Of a stretch of 64,000 bases of DNA, positions 1 to 9,522 are shown in pieces. A program made the translations under genes and the position numbers. The stretch is from Alistipes sp. (GTDB lineage Bacteria; Bacteroidota; Bacteroidia; Bacteroidales; Rikenellaceae): NCBI GenBank assembly GCA_017629985.1, contig JAGBWD010000004.1:32011-96010 (forward strand), in the 5' to 3' direction. Position 1 is the first letter of the stretch. The number at the start of each line of letters is the position of its first letter. The notes below the pieces were generated by a model. The model searched no databases, was not told the origin of the DNA, and was given only the letters and a program-made list of their open reading frames with translations.

Positions 1-150
1 ACCTTGACACCTCTTCTCTCACAAGAATTTTTGAAGGAAAGGGAGTCGATTTTTCAATATTATTAATATCTTTTTATTGCAAAAAGCGGGATTTTTAAGA
101 AAAAATCGATATTTTTGCTAAAATAATTGCAAAAAGTTTTGGAGAATAAA
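1..150. other. AT-rich stretch without a recognisable gene
   Basis: No convincing coding frame is seen. The stretch is A/T rich and ends in the promoter of the tRNA-Glu gene. It may be the distal part of an intergenic region whose upstream gene lies outside the window. Confidence 0.4.
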
Positions 151-168
151 ATATTTGCCGTATATTTG
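137..168 (+). promoter_or_regulatory. Promoter of tRNA-Glu
   Basis: A Bacteroidota-type -7 box, TATATTTG, lies at 161-168. A TTTTGG stretch near 137-142 could serve as the -33 element. Transcription would begin around 175, about 30 bp before the tRNA. Confidence 0.55.
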
Positions 169-206
169 CAGAGTCAAAAGGAAACAACCTAATGACAGCT
201 CAAAAT

Positions 207-278
207 GGTGGATTCATCTAAGGGCTAGGATACGTGCCTCTCACGCACGACATAGGGGTTCGAATCCCCTATCCACTA
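207..278 (+). tRNA. tRNA-Glu (CTC anticodon)
   Basis: The 72 nt fold into a full cloverleaf. The acceptor stem pairs 207-213 with 271-277 (one G-U pair). The D stem is 216-219 with 228-231. The anticodon stem is 233-237 with 245-249, and the anticodon CTC is at 240-242. The T arm, with loop TTCGAAT, spans 254-270. The discriminator base is A278 and CCA is not encoded. CTC reads GAG, so this is a glutamate tRNA. Confidence 0.93.
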
Positions 279-281
279 CTA

Positions 282-316
282 AAAAACCGCTGAAGTTTCA
301 GCGGTTTTTCTTTTTT
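282..316 (+). terminator. Rho-independent terminator after tRNA-Glu
   Basis: Inverted repeat AACCGCTGAA / TTCAGCGGTT followed by a T-rich tract. A-tracts and T-tracts flank both sides, so it may also end the thiamine operon arriving on the minus strand, whose last stop is at 339. Confidence 0.85.
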
Positions 317-338
317 ATTTACATTCAACACTTTTGGG

Positions 339-875
339 TCATAACTTGTATAGGTCGCCTATCATGGCAACACCCCCAAAATTCAACGACTCTAGGTATG
401 GCAACCTATCAAATGTTACACCGCCCAGGGCAATAACCTTATCATCTATAATACCCTGCACCGATGCTATTCGCAGCTCCTCATCGCTAAATTGAGATCT
501 ATATCCGAGCTTTGAGATACTGTCAAAAATAGGACTTAAAAAGAGGTAGTCATACTCCTCTTTGTATCGCTCTACTTCGGCGAGAGTATGGCAGGAGCGG
601 CTCTTAAACCCATTATAATCAAATGGCAGAGAGGAGACATTGCGGTTGATATGAATACCCTTCAACGAGAATTCTGAATACAACTCGGGATAGTCATGCA
701 CAACAATATGCGACCTCTGCTCGGCGGTCAATTCTTCCAACAGCCTACGACATTCATTGATATCGGAATCGGGCTTACGAAGATGCACCGCGTAGATGCC
801 TCTATCGAGTAGACTCTTGATGATAGAGGCATCTTCACGCGTCACCTTTGGGGTTGTTATAGCTATTATTTTCAT
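339..875 (-). CDS. TenI/ThiE-like protein
   Basis: A 178-residue TIM-barrel-type protein of the thiamine phosphate synthase/TenI superfamily. It keeps the superfamily landmarks HLRK (about residue 31) and GIHINR (about 73), and ends with an ALGGV phosphate-site loop. It lacks the TTTK diphosphate-binding motif seen in the neighbouring thiE at 3290-3928, and has SPIFDSISK at that place. It is therefore more likely a TenI-like partner (in Bacillus, TenI is a thiazole tautomerase) than a second synthase. Its ATG overlaps the stop of thi4 by one base (TAATG), so the two are probably translated in a coupled way. It is the last gene of the riboswitch-controlled operon. Confidence 0.8.
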   Translation of the reverse strand: MKIIAITTPKVTREDASIIKSLLDRGIYAVHLRKPDSDINECRRLLEELTAEQRSHIVVHDYPELYSEFSLKGIHINRNVSSLPFDYNGFKSRSCHTLAEVERYKEEYDYLFLSPIFDSISKLGYRSQFSDEELRIASVQGIIDDKVIALGGVTFDRLPYLESLNFGGVAMIGDLYKL

Positions 876-1645
876 TATTTTAGCTTCTCGATAATAAGCT
901 CTGCCACCTTCTTACCCGACAAGAGCATACCGCCAAATATAGGGCCCATACGTGGGGTGCCACTAACAGCAGATGCTGCCATGCCGCAGACATAAAGACC
1001 AGGATATATCTCCTTCGTTCCAGAGACCACCTCCTGCTCACCAGAGACAACATCCAACGAGCGCTCGCCGATGACTGCACCTGTATCTGTAGCGAGGCGA
1101 ATACCATTCTTACGAGCCACAGTGCAGCACATCTCGCTATCGTGGCCCGTGCCATCAACAACACATTTGGCCATAATATTAAGAGGGTCTACATGCATGC
1201 CCTCCCTTAATACAGGAGTCCAATTAACGACAACGCCGCTAACAACATCATTCTTGAAGATAACATCCTCAACAGAGTAGCAGTTGAAGATTGTAGCTCC
1301 AGCATGCACAGCCTTATAAAGCAACGCCGCAGTACTCTCCACAGAGTCCATAACATAGAGATTGTCATCATACTGCTCGAAGTTAATATCAAACTCCTTG
1401 ATGATATGCAACGCCTCCTGCTGAACAACAATCTGGTTGAACATCATGGCACCACCCCACATACCACCTCCTGGAGATAGTTTTCTGTCGAACTGCGCAA
1501 CCTTCAACCCCGCCTTGGCAAGGTAATAAGCAGCTACAATGCCCGAAGGGCCACCGCCAACAATGGCAACATCCAAATCTAGATTCTTCTCAAGTTTGTT
1601 AAAATAGGTACTGATAATACCGTGTGATACATTTTTTTCAATCAT
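875..1645 (-). CDS. thi4: Thiazole synthase, Thi4 family (His-type, sulfide-dependent)
   Basis: Makes the ADP-thiazole precursor of thiamine from NAD and glycine. The 256-residue protein begins with a Rossmann dinucleotide-binding loop GGGPSG (residues 30-35) and has the family signatures GGGMWGG (59-65), DGTGHD (164-169) and RMGPIFGGM near the C terminus. At the position where yeast THI4 and plant THI1 have the sulfur-donating Cys, this protein has His151 (GMHVDPLN). The same substitution is known in the catalytic, sulfide-using archaeal Thi4 enzymes. No thiG, thiH, thiS or thiF is present in this operon, so Thi4 presumably supplies the thiazole. Sulfide use is an inference from the residue. 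Confidence 0.9.
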   Translation of the reverse strand: MIEKNVSHGIISTYFNKLEKNLDLDVAIVGGGPSGIVAAYYLAKAGLKVAQFDRKLSPGGGMWGGAMMFNQIVVQQEALHIIKEFDINFEQYDDNLYVMDSVESTAALLYKAVHAGATIFNCYSVEDVIFKNDVVSGVVVNWTPVLREGMHVDPLNIMAKCVVDGTGHDSEMCCTVARKNGIRLATDTGAVIGERSLDVVSGEQEVVSGTKEIYPGLYVCGMAASAVSGTPRMGPIFGGMLLSGKKVAELIIEKLK

Positions 1646-1675
1646 AATAAATTATTTTTTATATGTTTTGGGGAA

Positions 1676-3268
<1,593 letters not shown>

Positions 3269-3289
3269 TTATTTGTTTATAGGTTTAGG

Positions 3290-3928
3290 CTACCTCTTGA
3301 AAAGCTCTGCTACGTCACGCATCCGCTGTATAGGATCTTCAGCATTTATTACGCTGCCACTCAACGCAATACCGCCAACACCACACTCCAACAGCTCGGG
3401 GATATCATCCTTTGTGATACCACCAATGGCAACAAGGGGTATACTAATGTCGCACTCCCTCATCCTGCCAACTATCTCACGATAACCCTCAAGGCCAATT
3501 ACAGGTGCGAGATTTTGCTTTGTGGTGGTATAACGAAACGGCCCACAACCAAAGTAATCGGGTGTGGCACTCGCCAAAACGTGCATAATATCATCAAAGG
3601 AGTTTACCGTGCTGCCAATGATGTATCCCTCACCAAGAATAAGGCGAGCCTCGCCGATAGACATATCATCCTTACCAAGATGCACGCCATCAGCACCTAT
3701 CCTCTTGGCGAGCAACACGTTGTCATCAATGATAAATGTCGCACCATAATCCCTGCACATAGCCTGAAGCGTGATAGCCGTCCTCTCCAACAACGCCTCA
3801 TCAGCATCTTTCATGCGCAGCTGTATCCACCGACAACCACCTTGCAAGGCTATTCGTGCCGATTCGATGTAGGAGCAGCTGGCAGTGTAGTGAGTGATAA
3901 ATTGTAGCTTAAGATTTTTTAGATTCAT
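3290..3928 (-). CDS. thiE: Thiamine phosphate synthase ThiE
   Basis: Joins the thiazole phosphate and pyrimidine diphosphate to give thiamine phosphate. Family motifs are all present: IQLRMKD, IDDN, GVHLGKDD, the diphosphate site GPFRYTTTK, and GGIT near the C terminus. The start chosen at 3928 gives 212 residues, the normal family length, beginning MNLKNLKLQF. An upstream ATG at 3958 would add ten residues. Either start overlaps the 3' end of thiD, which suggests coupled translation. Confidence 0.93.
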   Translation of the reverse strand: MNLKNLKLQFITHYTASCSYIESARIALQGGCRWIQLRMKDADEALLERTAITLQAMCRDYGATFIIDDNVLLAKRIGADGVHLGKDDMSIGEARLILGEGYIIGSTVNSFDDIMHVLASATPDYFGCGPFRYTTTKQNLAPVIGLEGYREIVGRMRECDISIPLVAIGGITKDDIPELLECGVGGIALSGSVINAEDPIQRMRDVAELFKR

Positions 3929-4757
3929 AGACAAGCATCTTTTGAGGGTTAAAACCATGATTCACAGGACCAAAGCCCTTGCCTATAGATATATCGGAGC
4001 CAGCGCGTATAGCCTCTGTCACAAACCTTTTAGCATTGGCTATTGCCTCCTCCACAGAGAGGCTCCTAGACATGAACGCAGCAATAGCCGAGGATAACGT
4101 ACACCCCGTGCCATGAACATTCCTAGTATCTATGCTCTCTGATGTAAACTCTAAAGATTCTATACCGCCTGACGACAGCGAAAAAAGAATATCACTCTTC
4201 ACACTCCCTTGCTCGTGTCCCCCTTTAACAAGAACGCCCTTCACCCCAAAATCTAGAAGTGCGGATGCTGCACGCTCCTTATCACCCGAGGATGAGATAT
4301 TAATGGCCGTAAGCGCCTCAATTTCTGGGATATTGGGCGTAACGAGGGTAGACATCGGCAAAAGGACTCTCTTCAAAGCCTCCTGGGCTGCGACAGAGAG
4401 TAGACGATGTCCACTACTTGAGATAATTACAGGGTCGAGGATTATGGTTGGTGAATAAGCCTTAAGAGCCTCTGCCACAGCGACAACAATCTCTTCATTT
4501 GATAACATTCCCACCTTAACGACAGATGGAGAGAGGTCATCAAACACAGCAACAACCTGGTCATAGACCATCTGTGGGTCGAGCGCACACTGTGAGTGTA
4601 CGCCCACGGTATTTTGCGCTGTTATGGCTGTTATGGCTGTTGCGCCATATACTCCGAGGGCAGAAAATGTTTTTAAGTCGGCTTGTATTCCAGCTCCACC
4701 AGAAGAGTCGGAGCCAGCAATCGACAATACGATTGGATAAGATTTTGTTGTTTTCAT
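3909..4757 (-). CDS. thiD: Hydroxymethylpyrimidine/phosphomethylpyrimidine kinase ThiD
   Basis: Ribokinase-fold enzyme of 282 residues that phosphorylates hydroxymethylpyrimidine (phosphate). It opens with the substrate-binding block IAGSDSSGGAGIQAD (about residues 13-27) and has the catalytic GTGCTLSSAI block near 216. It is the first gene of the thiamine operon. Its ATG (4757-4755) directly follows the 3' arm of a hairpin downstream of the TPP riboswitch, so it is the gene most directly exposed to riboswitch control. Confidence 0.95.
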   Translation of the reverse strand: MKTTKSYPIVLSIAGSDSSGGAGIQADLKTFSALGVYGATAITAITAQNTVGVHSQCALDPQMVYDQVVAVFDDLSPSVVKVGMLSNEEIVVAVAEALKAYSPTIILDPVIISSSGHRLLSVAAQEALKRVLLPMSTLVTPNIPEIEALTAINISSSGDKERAASALLDFGVKGVLVKGGHEQGSVKSDILFSLSSGGIESLEFTSESIDTRNVHGTGCTLSSAIAAFMSRSLSVEEAIANAKRFVTEAIRAGSDISIGKGFGPVNHGFNPQKMLVYESKKS

Positions 4758-4758
4758 A

Positions 4759-4794
4759 CCACTATTTTTACATTATACTATGCTCAAATAGTGG
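4759..4794 (-). promoter_or_regulatory. Hairpin before thiD, likely riboswitch expression platform
   Basis: Nine-base perfect inverted repeat: CCACTATTT on the transcript (4794-4786) pairs with AAATAGTGG (4767-4759). The 3' arm ends one base before the thiD ATG. There is no T-tract, so control of translation is more likely than termination. This is inferred from position. Confidence 0.55.
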
Positions 4795-4807
4795 TACGAC
4801 TATGTAC

Positions 4808-4906
4808 CAAGAGTAGGACTCCAAACTTCCAGCGTCAGCATTATCTGTACTGGTGCAATGTGTATAATCTCAGCCACGTCAGCCAAAGGCTAACGGACAC
4901 CACCAT
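4808..4906 (-). promoter_or_regulatory. TPP riboswitch (THI box)
   Basis: Read on the minus strand, the leader carries the thi-box hallmarks in order: a 5' stem arm, a GCC...GGC hairpin, the TGGCTGAGA block (near 4869-4877), and the second conserved block ACAGATAATGCTGACGCTGG (near 4831-4850). This last block matches the canonical pyrophosphate-sensing segment. It stands directly ahead of the thiD-thiE-thiC-thi4 operon. Exact ends are approximate. Confidence 0.9.
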
Positions 4907-4919
4907 TCGAGTTCAGTCA

Positions 4920-4927
4920 CAAAGGTA
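4920..4927 (-). promoter_or_regulatory. Promoter -7 box of the thiamine operon
   Basis: TACCTTTG on the minus strand fits TAnnTTTG. It lies about 15 bp upstream of the riboswitch aptamer, giving a transcript that begins almost at the aptamer. No clear -33 element is seen. Confidence 0.55.
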
Positions 4928-5027
4928 ATAAAAAAATCTATCGATGAACGATAATCTTTGAAAAAATTAGATAAAATCTCACTATATAAGGTGCTTGCAA
5001 GCTTCATATACAAACACAAAAAAACGG

Positions 5028-5135
5028 TCAAACATAAGTTTAACCATTTGAGTAGGACACCCTATCGAAATTGCTAACAGACTTGTAGCATAGGAATATT
5101 AACGAAAACGGCAGCCACGCAATGTGACTGCCGAT
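5028..5135 (-). repeat. Double-terminator repeat, copy A
   Basis: On the minus strand a GC-rich hairpin (CGGCAGTCAC / GTGGCTGCCG, 5109-5133) followed by TTTTCGTT ends the LRR gene. It continues into a conserved spacer of about 60 bp (5051-5108) and then a second hairpin GGTTAAACTTATGTTTGACC (5026-5045) with a T-tract. The spacer and first hairpin closely match copy C at 9827-9913. A shorter spacer match occurs at 8025-8066. The first hairpin works as a rho-independent terminator; the conserved spacer has no known role. Confidence 0.7.
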
Positions 5136-5157
5136 CGATCTTTTATTGATTTGGATG

Positions 5158-7845
5158 TTATTCAACCACTACTCCATTATCAAAGTCGTAGCCGACAATA
5201 GAGTCTGCATAATCCGCCCAGCCATCTGCAGTCGTATATGCTTCTACTGACTCCATAGGCACATAAATCTTACGACCCGAGGCGTTGTCATCGAAAGTGG
5301 ACCAATAATAACCAATTCTATTTGCTACTGGCGGCATTATTGCCTTGCAATATACATTTTCAAGGCTTGAGCAATAAGAGAATACACCATATCCAATTGA
5401 AGTAACACTCTCAGGGATAGTCATGCTTGTTAGGCTTGAGCAACCAGCGAATGCATAATTTTCAATTGAAACAACACCCTCGGAAATAGTAATGCTTGTA
5501 AGGTTTGAGCAACCAGAGAATGCATTAGCTCCAATTGACATAACACCCTCTAGGATAGTTATATTTGTAAGACTTGAGCAGTCAGAGAATGCCCATTGTC
5601 CAATTGAAATAACACCCTCGGGGATAGTCATGCTTGTTAGGCTTGAGCAACCAGAGAATGCACGACCTCCAATTGACATAACACCCTCTGGGATAGTTAT
5701 GCTTGTAAGGCTTGAGCAACCTTCGAATGCACGCTCTCCAATTGACATAACACCCTCGGGGATAGTTATGCTTGTAAGACTTGAGCAGTCAGAGAATACA
5801 CCACTTCCAATTGCAGTAACACTCTCAGGGATAGTCATGCTTGTAAGGCTTGAGCAATCAGAGAATGTATAATTTTCAATTGAAACAACACCCTCGGGAA
5901 TAGTTATGCTTGTAAGGCTTGAGCAACCAGCGAATGCACGATATCCAATTGAAGTAACACCCTCGGGGATAGTTATATTTGTAAGACTTGAGCAACCAGC
6001 GAATGCATTACCTCCAATTGACACAACACCCTCGGGGATAGTTATGCTTGTTAGGCTTGAGCAACCAGAGAATGCAAAATTTTCAATTGAAACAACACCC
6101 TCGGGAATAGTTATGCTTGTTAGGCTTGAGCAATCAGAGAATGCATCATATCCAATTGAAGTAACACTCTCAGGGATAGTAATGCTTGTTAGACTTGAGC
6201 AACCATAGAATGTACCATCTCCAATTGAAGTAACACCCTCGGGAATAGTTATGCTTGTAAGACTTGAGCAACCAGAGAATGCGCCATAATAAACTGTTCC
6301 CAATCTACCTATTGTCGTAAGATTAACAAAATACTGCAGCTCATCAAATGTTTTTACTTCTATAGCATAATCTCCAAAGAAGCTTTCGCCAATACTTGTC
6401 ACCCTTGATGCCTCCGAATAGGATAGCTCGCCATCGCCATTGGTATCGAACATCTCAACACAAACCTTCTTAACATACTCATCGGCAAACTGAATAGGGT
6501 CACTTGATAGTTGAATCTTCTGCACAATCTCGAAGCTCTGCAACACCTCGCCACAGTTGTTGACAAGCTCCACTACAGCAGTACGTTCTGGGCTACCCTC
6601 TGGATTCTCAGCGACACTGAACGTCAAGGTATCTTCACGCACAGTTGCACGTGTATCGGCAACGCTCAACCACGACTGAGCACCAGCAGGAATACGCACC
6701 TCATAGTCAACATTTGTCTTAAGGCGCACCTCTAAAGTATAAGCCCACCAGTCCACTTCATATCTATCAGCAATATCGGTCAAAATACCCTCCTCGAAGC
6801 GAATAGACTTCATAGTTGAAGCACCTGCGCCCGAGGTTGCAAGAACGACAACCTTACCATTGCCACCATCCTTAGGAGCTGTAACACGAATGCGACCCGA
6901 AGTGGCATCAGTAGCTATAACATCAGCAGCCCAACCTCTATCACCGAAGCTCTCAACCTCTGAATCCTCGTCGCCACATACGATGGTGTAGCCAAACTCG
7001 ATAGATGCGCCAGCCATACAAGCCTTGCCACTCTCGATATCGAACACAATGTCGAGAGCCTTAATCTTATCAAGTGCGTCCTCCAAATCCTCAATTCGCT
7101 CCTCAAGGGCAGATATGCGGGCATTAATAGCAGCAACCTCCGAGTCGATACGACCATTTACCGTAGCAATAGCCTCGGCAATCTTACCATCGATAACGCC
7201 ATTATTGGTGTTTATAGCCTCCTCAATAGCCTTGGTATAAGCATCGGTAAGTTCAGCTTTCATATTATCCACCTTCGTAGATAGTTCCTCGATATCCTCC
7301 TGCAGTGACTCGTTGTTCTCATCTACAGATTTCTGCAATGCCTCCAACATCGCATCAACTTCAGCAATGGTATAGTAGCCCGCAAGTTGCTCGTTTACCC
7401 AGTTCTTGAGTACTTCGTCTGGACCATCAATAACCCCCTTAAGTTGAGCCACATCTTCGGCAAGAGCGTTATACTGTTCCAATGTCGCAAAGGTTGCAGA
7501 TGCCCACTCATTAGCATTATTAAGTTCATTATCTACATAAGACTGCAACGTTGTAATACGCTCCTCGAGAATAACTTTTGCCTCCTGAAGCTCTGCAATA
7601 TCCTCCGCATTAGCATCAGCATCTGCCTGCGCATCCTTAATACGCTGGTCAAGATCAGCCTTGGCTGCCTCAAGGGATGCGATGGAATTGTTTATCGCCT
7701 CAATCTGTTCATTGATAGTAGCGATTTTTGTATTTTGGTTCTTCTCAAGATTCTTGATACGATCGATAATTGCAGAATCGTCGTAGCCACAACCTACAAA
7801 AAGGAGTGTTAACAATGCAAGAAATAGGTGTAACGTTTGTTTCAT
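5158..7845 (-). CDS. BspA-like leucine-rich-repeat lipoprotein
   Basis: A predicted surface lipoprotein of 895 residues. A hydrophobic signal ends in a lipobox (LLFVGC). Next come a long alpha-helical/coiled-coil part (about residues 25-265), one or two beta-sandwich stretches of BACON-like character, and an EF-hand-like loop DTNGDGELS (about 468). Thirteen complete 23-residue repeats of the type LTSITIPEGVTSIG..AF.GCSS follow (about 525-825), then a C-terminal cap typical of BspA proteins. Such proteins bind host or microbial surfaces in Tannerella and Treponema; the ligand here is unknown. The start at 7845 was chosen over 7884 because it yields a clean signal peptide and lies downstream of the promoter. 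Confidence 0.88.
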   Translation of the reverse strand: MKQTLHLFLALLTLLFVGCGYDDSAIIDRIKNLEKNQNTKIATINEQIEAINNSIASLEAAKADLDQRIKDAQADADANAEDIAELQEAKVILEERITTLQSYVDNELNNANEWASATFATLEQYNALAEDVAQLKGVIDGPDEVLKNWVNEQLAGYYTIAEVDAMLEALQKSVDENNESLQEDIEELSTKVDNMKAELTDAYTKAIEEAINTNNGVIDGKIAEAIATVNGRIDSEVAAINARISALEERIEDLEDALDKIKALDIVFDIESGKACMAGASIEFGYTIVCGDEDSEVESFGDRGWAADVIATDATSGRIRVTAPKDGGNGKVVVLATSGAGASTMKSIRFEEGILTDIADRYEVDWWAYTLEVRLKTNVDYEVRIPAGAQSWLSVADTRATVREDTLTFSVAENPEGSPERTAVVELVNNCGEVLQSFEIVQKIQLSSDPIQFADEYVKKVCVEMFDTNGDGELSYSEASRVTSIGESFFGDYAIEVKTFDELQYFVNLTTIGRLGTVYYGAFSGCSSLTSITIPEGVTSIGDGTFYGCSSLTSITIPESVTSIGYDAFSDCSSLTSITIPEGVVSIENFAFSGCSSLTSITIPEGVVSIGGNAFAGCSSLTNITIPEGVTSIGYRAFAGCSSLTSITIPEGVVSIENYTFSDCSSLTSMTIPESVTAIGSGVFSDCSSLTSITIPEGVMSIGERAFEGCSSLTSITIPEGVMSIGGRAFSGCSSLTSMTIPEGVISIGQWAFSDCSSLTNITILEGVMSIGANAFSGCSNLTSITISEGVVSIENYAFAGCSSLTSMTIPESVTSIGYGVFSYCSSLENVYCKAIMPPVANRIGYYWSTFDDNASGRKIYVPMESVEAYTTADGWADYADSIVGYDFDNGVVVE
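5370..6270 (-). repeat. Thirteen tandem 69-bp repeats within the LRR gene
   Basis: Each 69-bp unit encodes one 23-residue leucine-rich repeat. Units are nearly identical at DNA level and differ mostly at the variable residues just after the SIG positions. Such arrays can gain or lose units by recombination. Confidence 0.88.
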
Positions 7846-7881
7846 ATATATAAATTTTATTGTTTGCAGGATTAGATATAA

Positions 7882-7913
7882 CAAAAGTAGTTAAATTTTA
7901 GTAATCAAACAAG
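7882..7913 (-). promoter_or_regulatory. Promoter of the LRR gene
   Basis: Minus-strand -7 box TACTTTTG at 7882-7889, with a TTTG/CTTG -33 region around 7906-7913 and 16-20 bp spacing. The start codon is about 37 bp downstream. Confidence 0.6.
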
Positions 7914-8024
7914 TATCTGTTAAAATAGAATAAAGAATCACGCAGCTATCGAACCACAAACTACAATTCGTTCTTTGAAATGCTACACTGTGTATTAGAT
8001 AGTTACAAGAATAGACAGAAAAAG

Positions 8025-8066
8025 AAGAGGACACCCTATCGAAATTTCTAACCGATTTATAGATAA
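8025..8066. repeat. Double-terminator repeat, copy B (partial)
   Basis: Shares GGACACCCTATCGAAATT and the following bases with copy A, and similar sequence with copy C, then diverges. The companion hairpin in this gap (8117-8146) is of a different sequence type. Confidence 0.55.
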
Positions 8067-8111
8067 CTTTGAGCGTGTTATTAGATTTATGACGCTGGGT
8101 ATCAAGATACG

Positions 8112-8146
8112 AAAAAGGCAATCGGCAGCGCTAACCACCGATTGCC
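8112..8146 (-). terminator. Terminator of the sigma/anti-sigma operon
   Basis: On the minus strand GGCAATCGG pairs with CCGATTGCC and is followed by TTTTTCG. It lies about 70 bp after the stop of the membrane partner gene. A near copy stands at 9597-9630. Confidence 0.75.
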
Positions 8147-8182
8147 AATAATGAATTAGAGTTTATAAGCGGAGAGTTCTCA

Positions 8183-8191
8183 GGGGGGGGG
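8183..8191. repeat. Run of nine G
   Basis: An uninterrupted G9 tract in the gap 27 bp downstream of the membrane partner's stop. Such tracts are prone to slippage, but here no reading frame crosses it. Confidence 0.9.
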
Positions 8192-8217
8192 TATTGTTAT
8201 AAAAGGATATGTAGCAC

Positions 8218-8970
8218 TTACTCAGTGGGTAGCACATCGAAATCAATTTGATCTACGGTGAGTACCGTAACTTGCTGTCCATTGTATAGTCCTGAGCACT
8301 CGACACCGAGCAGGCGCCCCTCGCTTTTTGAGAAACGAGCAATAATCCCGACCTTGTCGCCCCTAGTGCTGACTATGATCATATCGCCTTCCTCTCGGAA
8401 TTTTAGCAGTATACCCGTTAACAAAGCGTACTCATTCAATTTATCAATCGTAGAGAATGGAGTGAGGTCGATTCCTCCGTGGGGACGTTCGAGTACTAAT
8501 TGTCCATTCTGGTAGCGTTGATAGCTTTCGCCGTCATAGAGTTCCATAGAACTAGACTGGTCCTGCCATTTGATAGCCATTTTAATCTTTGAGCCCTCTT
8601 TGCGAATCTCAACGGTACCCTGCATCGGAGTGCCATCGAAATCAATATCATAGAGTTCTTCCTGCGAACTCTTGTTTGCGGTAACATTTGCGGTAAATCG
8701 AACTAGGCAGTTGTCAGATTCGAGAAGTTGAGTCATTGCTCGTTCGACCACCTCTTGGGCGGTGCTAGTCTGCACGCCTTTGATACCAACGAAGAGGGCG
8801 ATAGCAACTACTGCGGCAATACCTCCAACGCGTGCAAATTGCCAAATAAAGCGGCGGCGCGGTGCGGGTGCAGTGACTTTAAATTCGAGGTTGGTTGAGG
8901 GGGCGAATCGGGGCGAGAGAATATCGACTACGCGATTGTCCGAATAGTTATCTAAATTGTTGGTCTTCAT
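8218..8970 (-). CDS. Probable membrane partner (anti-sigma-like) of the adjacent ECF sigma factor
   Basis: 250 residues: a cytoplasmic N-terminal stretch (1-40), one membrane segment (about 48-65), and a periplasmic part (about 75-250) whose content resembles LolA/LolB-like lipoprotein-sensing folds found in sigma regulators. It follows the ECF sigma gene by 22 bp on the same strand and shares its terminator. The position suggests that it holds or releases the sigma factor in response to an envelope signal. No classic zinc anti-sigma motif is seen, so the function is inferred from arrangement and topology. Confidence 0.6.
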   Translation of the reverse strand: MKTNNLDNYSDNRVVDILSPRFAPSTNLEFKVTAPAPRRRFIWQFARVGGIAAVVAIALFVGIKGVQTSTAQEVVERAMTQLLESDNCLVRFTANVTANKSSQEELYDIDFDGTPMQGTVEIRKEGSKIKMAIKWQDQSSSMELYDGESYQRYQNGQLVLERPHGGIDLTPFSTIDKLNEYALLTGILLKFREEGDMIIVSTRGDKVGIIARFSKSEGRLLGVECSGLYNGQQVTVLTVDQIDFDVLPTE

Positions 8971-8992
8971 AGTGATTACTTGTTTTTAATTA

Positions 8993-9505
8993 TTAGATTA
9001 ACCCGCGCTCCGCGAGAGCTTCGCGCAGTTTGTCGATACCGTAGCGAAACCGCGACTTTGCCGTTGTGAGCGGGATGTCGCAGATGGAGGCGATTTCCGA
9101 AAATTGACGTCCGCCATAGATTCGCAAGCGGATCACTTCACTCTGCTCGTCGGGTAGCAAAGCCATTAGTCGTTCAATCAATCGAAACTCCTGCTCGAAA
9201 TCTTTGGGCGCAAGGTCTTCGCTCGATAGTGTGTCAAGTGTGTCGGTCGATGTAAAATTTCGGCGCGAACGCAAACGTGAAATGCAACTATTTGATAGCG
9301 AGCGATAAACATATCCTTGCAAATCGTTAATCTCGGCAAGTCGTGAGTGGTGTTTCGACAGACTTAAATAGAGGTCTTGGAGCGTATCCTCGGCCTCGGC
9401 TGCCGACCCCAACCGATAGCAGGCGTAGCGAAACAGATTGTCGCGCTCGGACTGCATTAGTTGAGCGAGGCGGGTGAGTTGTTTGTTTTCGTTTGTTAGT
9501 TTCAT
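8993..9505 (-). CDS. ECF-type RNA polymerase sigma factor
   Basis: 170 residues with the two ECF domains. Region 2 (about 20-85) includes AEAEDTLQDLYLSL, which matches the core-binding and -10-reading helices. Region 4 (about 110-165) includes EIASICDIPLTTAKSR, the helix-turn-helix that reads the -35 region. There is no region 1.1 or 3. It is the first gene of a two-gene unit with the membrane partner. A palindrome near its promoter may be a regulatory site. Confidence 0.9.
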   Translation of the reverse strand: MKLTNENKQLTRLAQLMQSERDNLFRYACYRLGSAAEAEDTLQDLYLSLSKHHSRLAEINDLQGYVYRSLSNSCISRLRSRRNFTSTDTLDTLSSEDLAPKDFEQEFRLIERLMALLPDEQSEVIRLRIYGGRQFSEIASICDIPLTTAKSRFRYGIDKLREALAERGLI

Positions 9506-9522
9506 AAATTGTTATCGTTTAT

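Noticed and set aside
155-436. 93-codon frame over the tRNA-Glu region
   Set aside because: It runs through the tRNA and terminator and has no protein-like content.
5492-6208. Open plus-strand frames opposite the LRR repeats
   Set aside because: They mirror the repeat period of the LRR gene and are a by-product of its codon pattern.
5370-6270. CRISPR array
   Set aside because: The 69-bp units are in-frame LRR codons without spacers.
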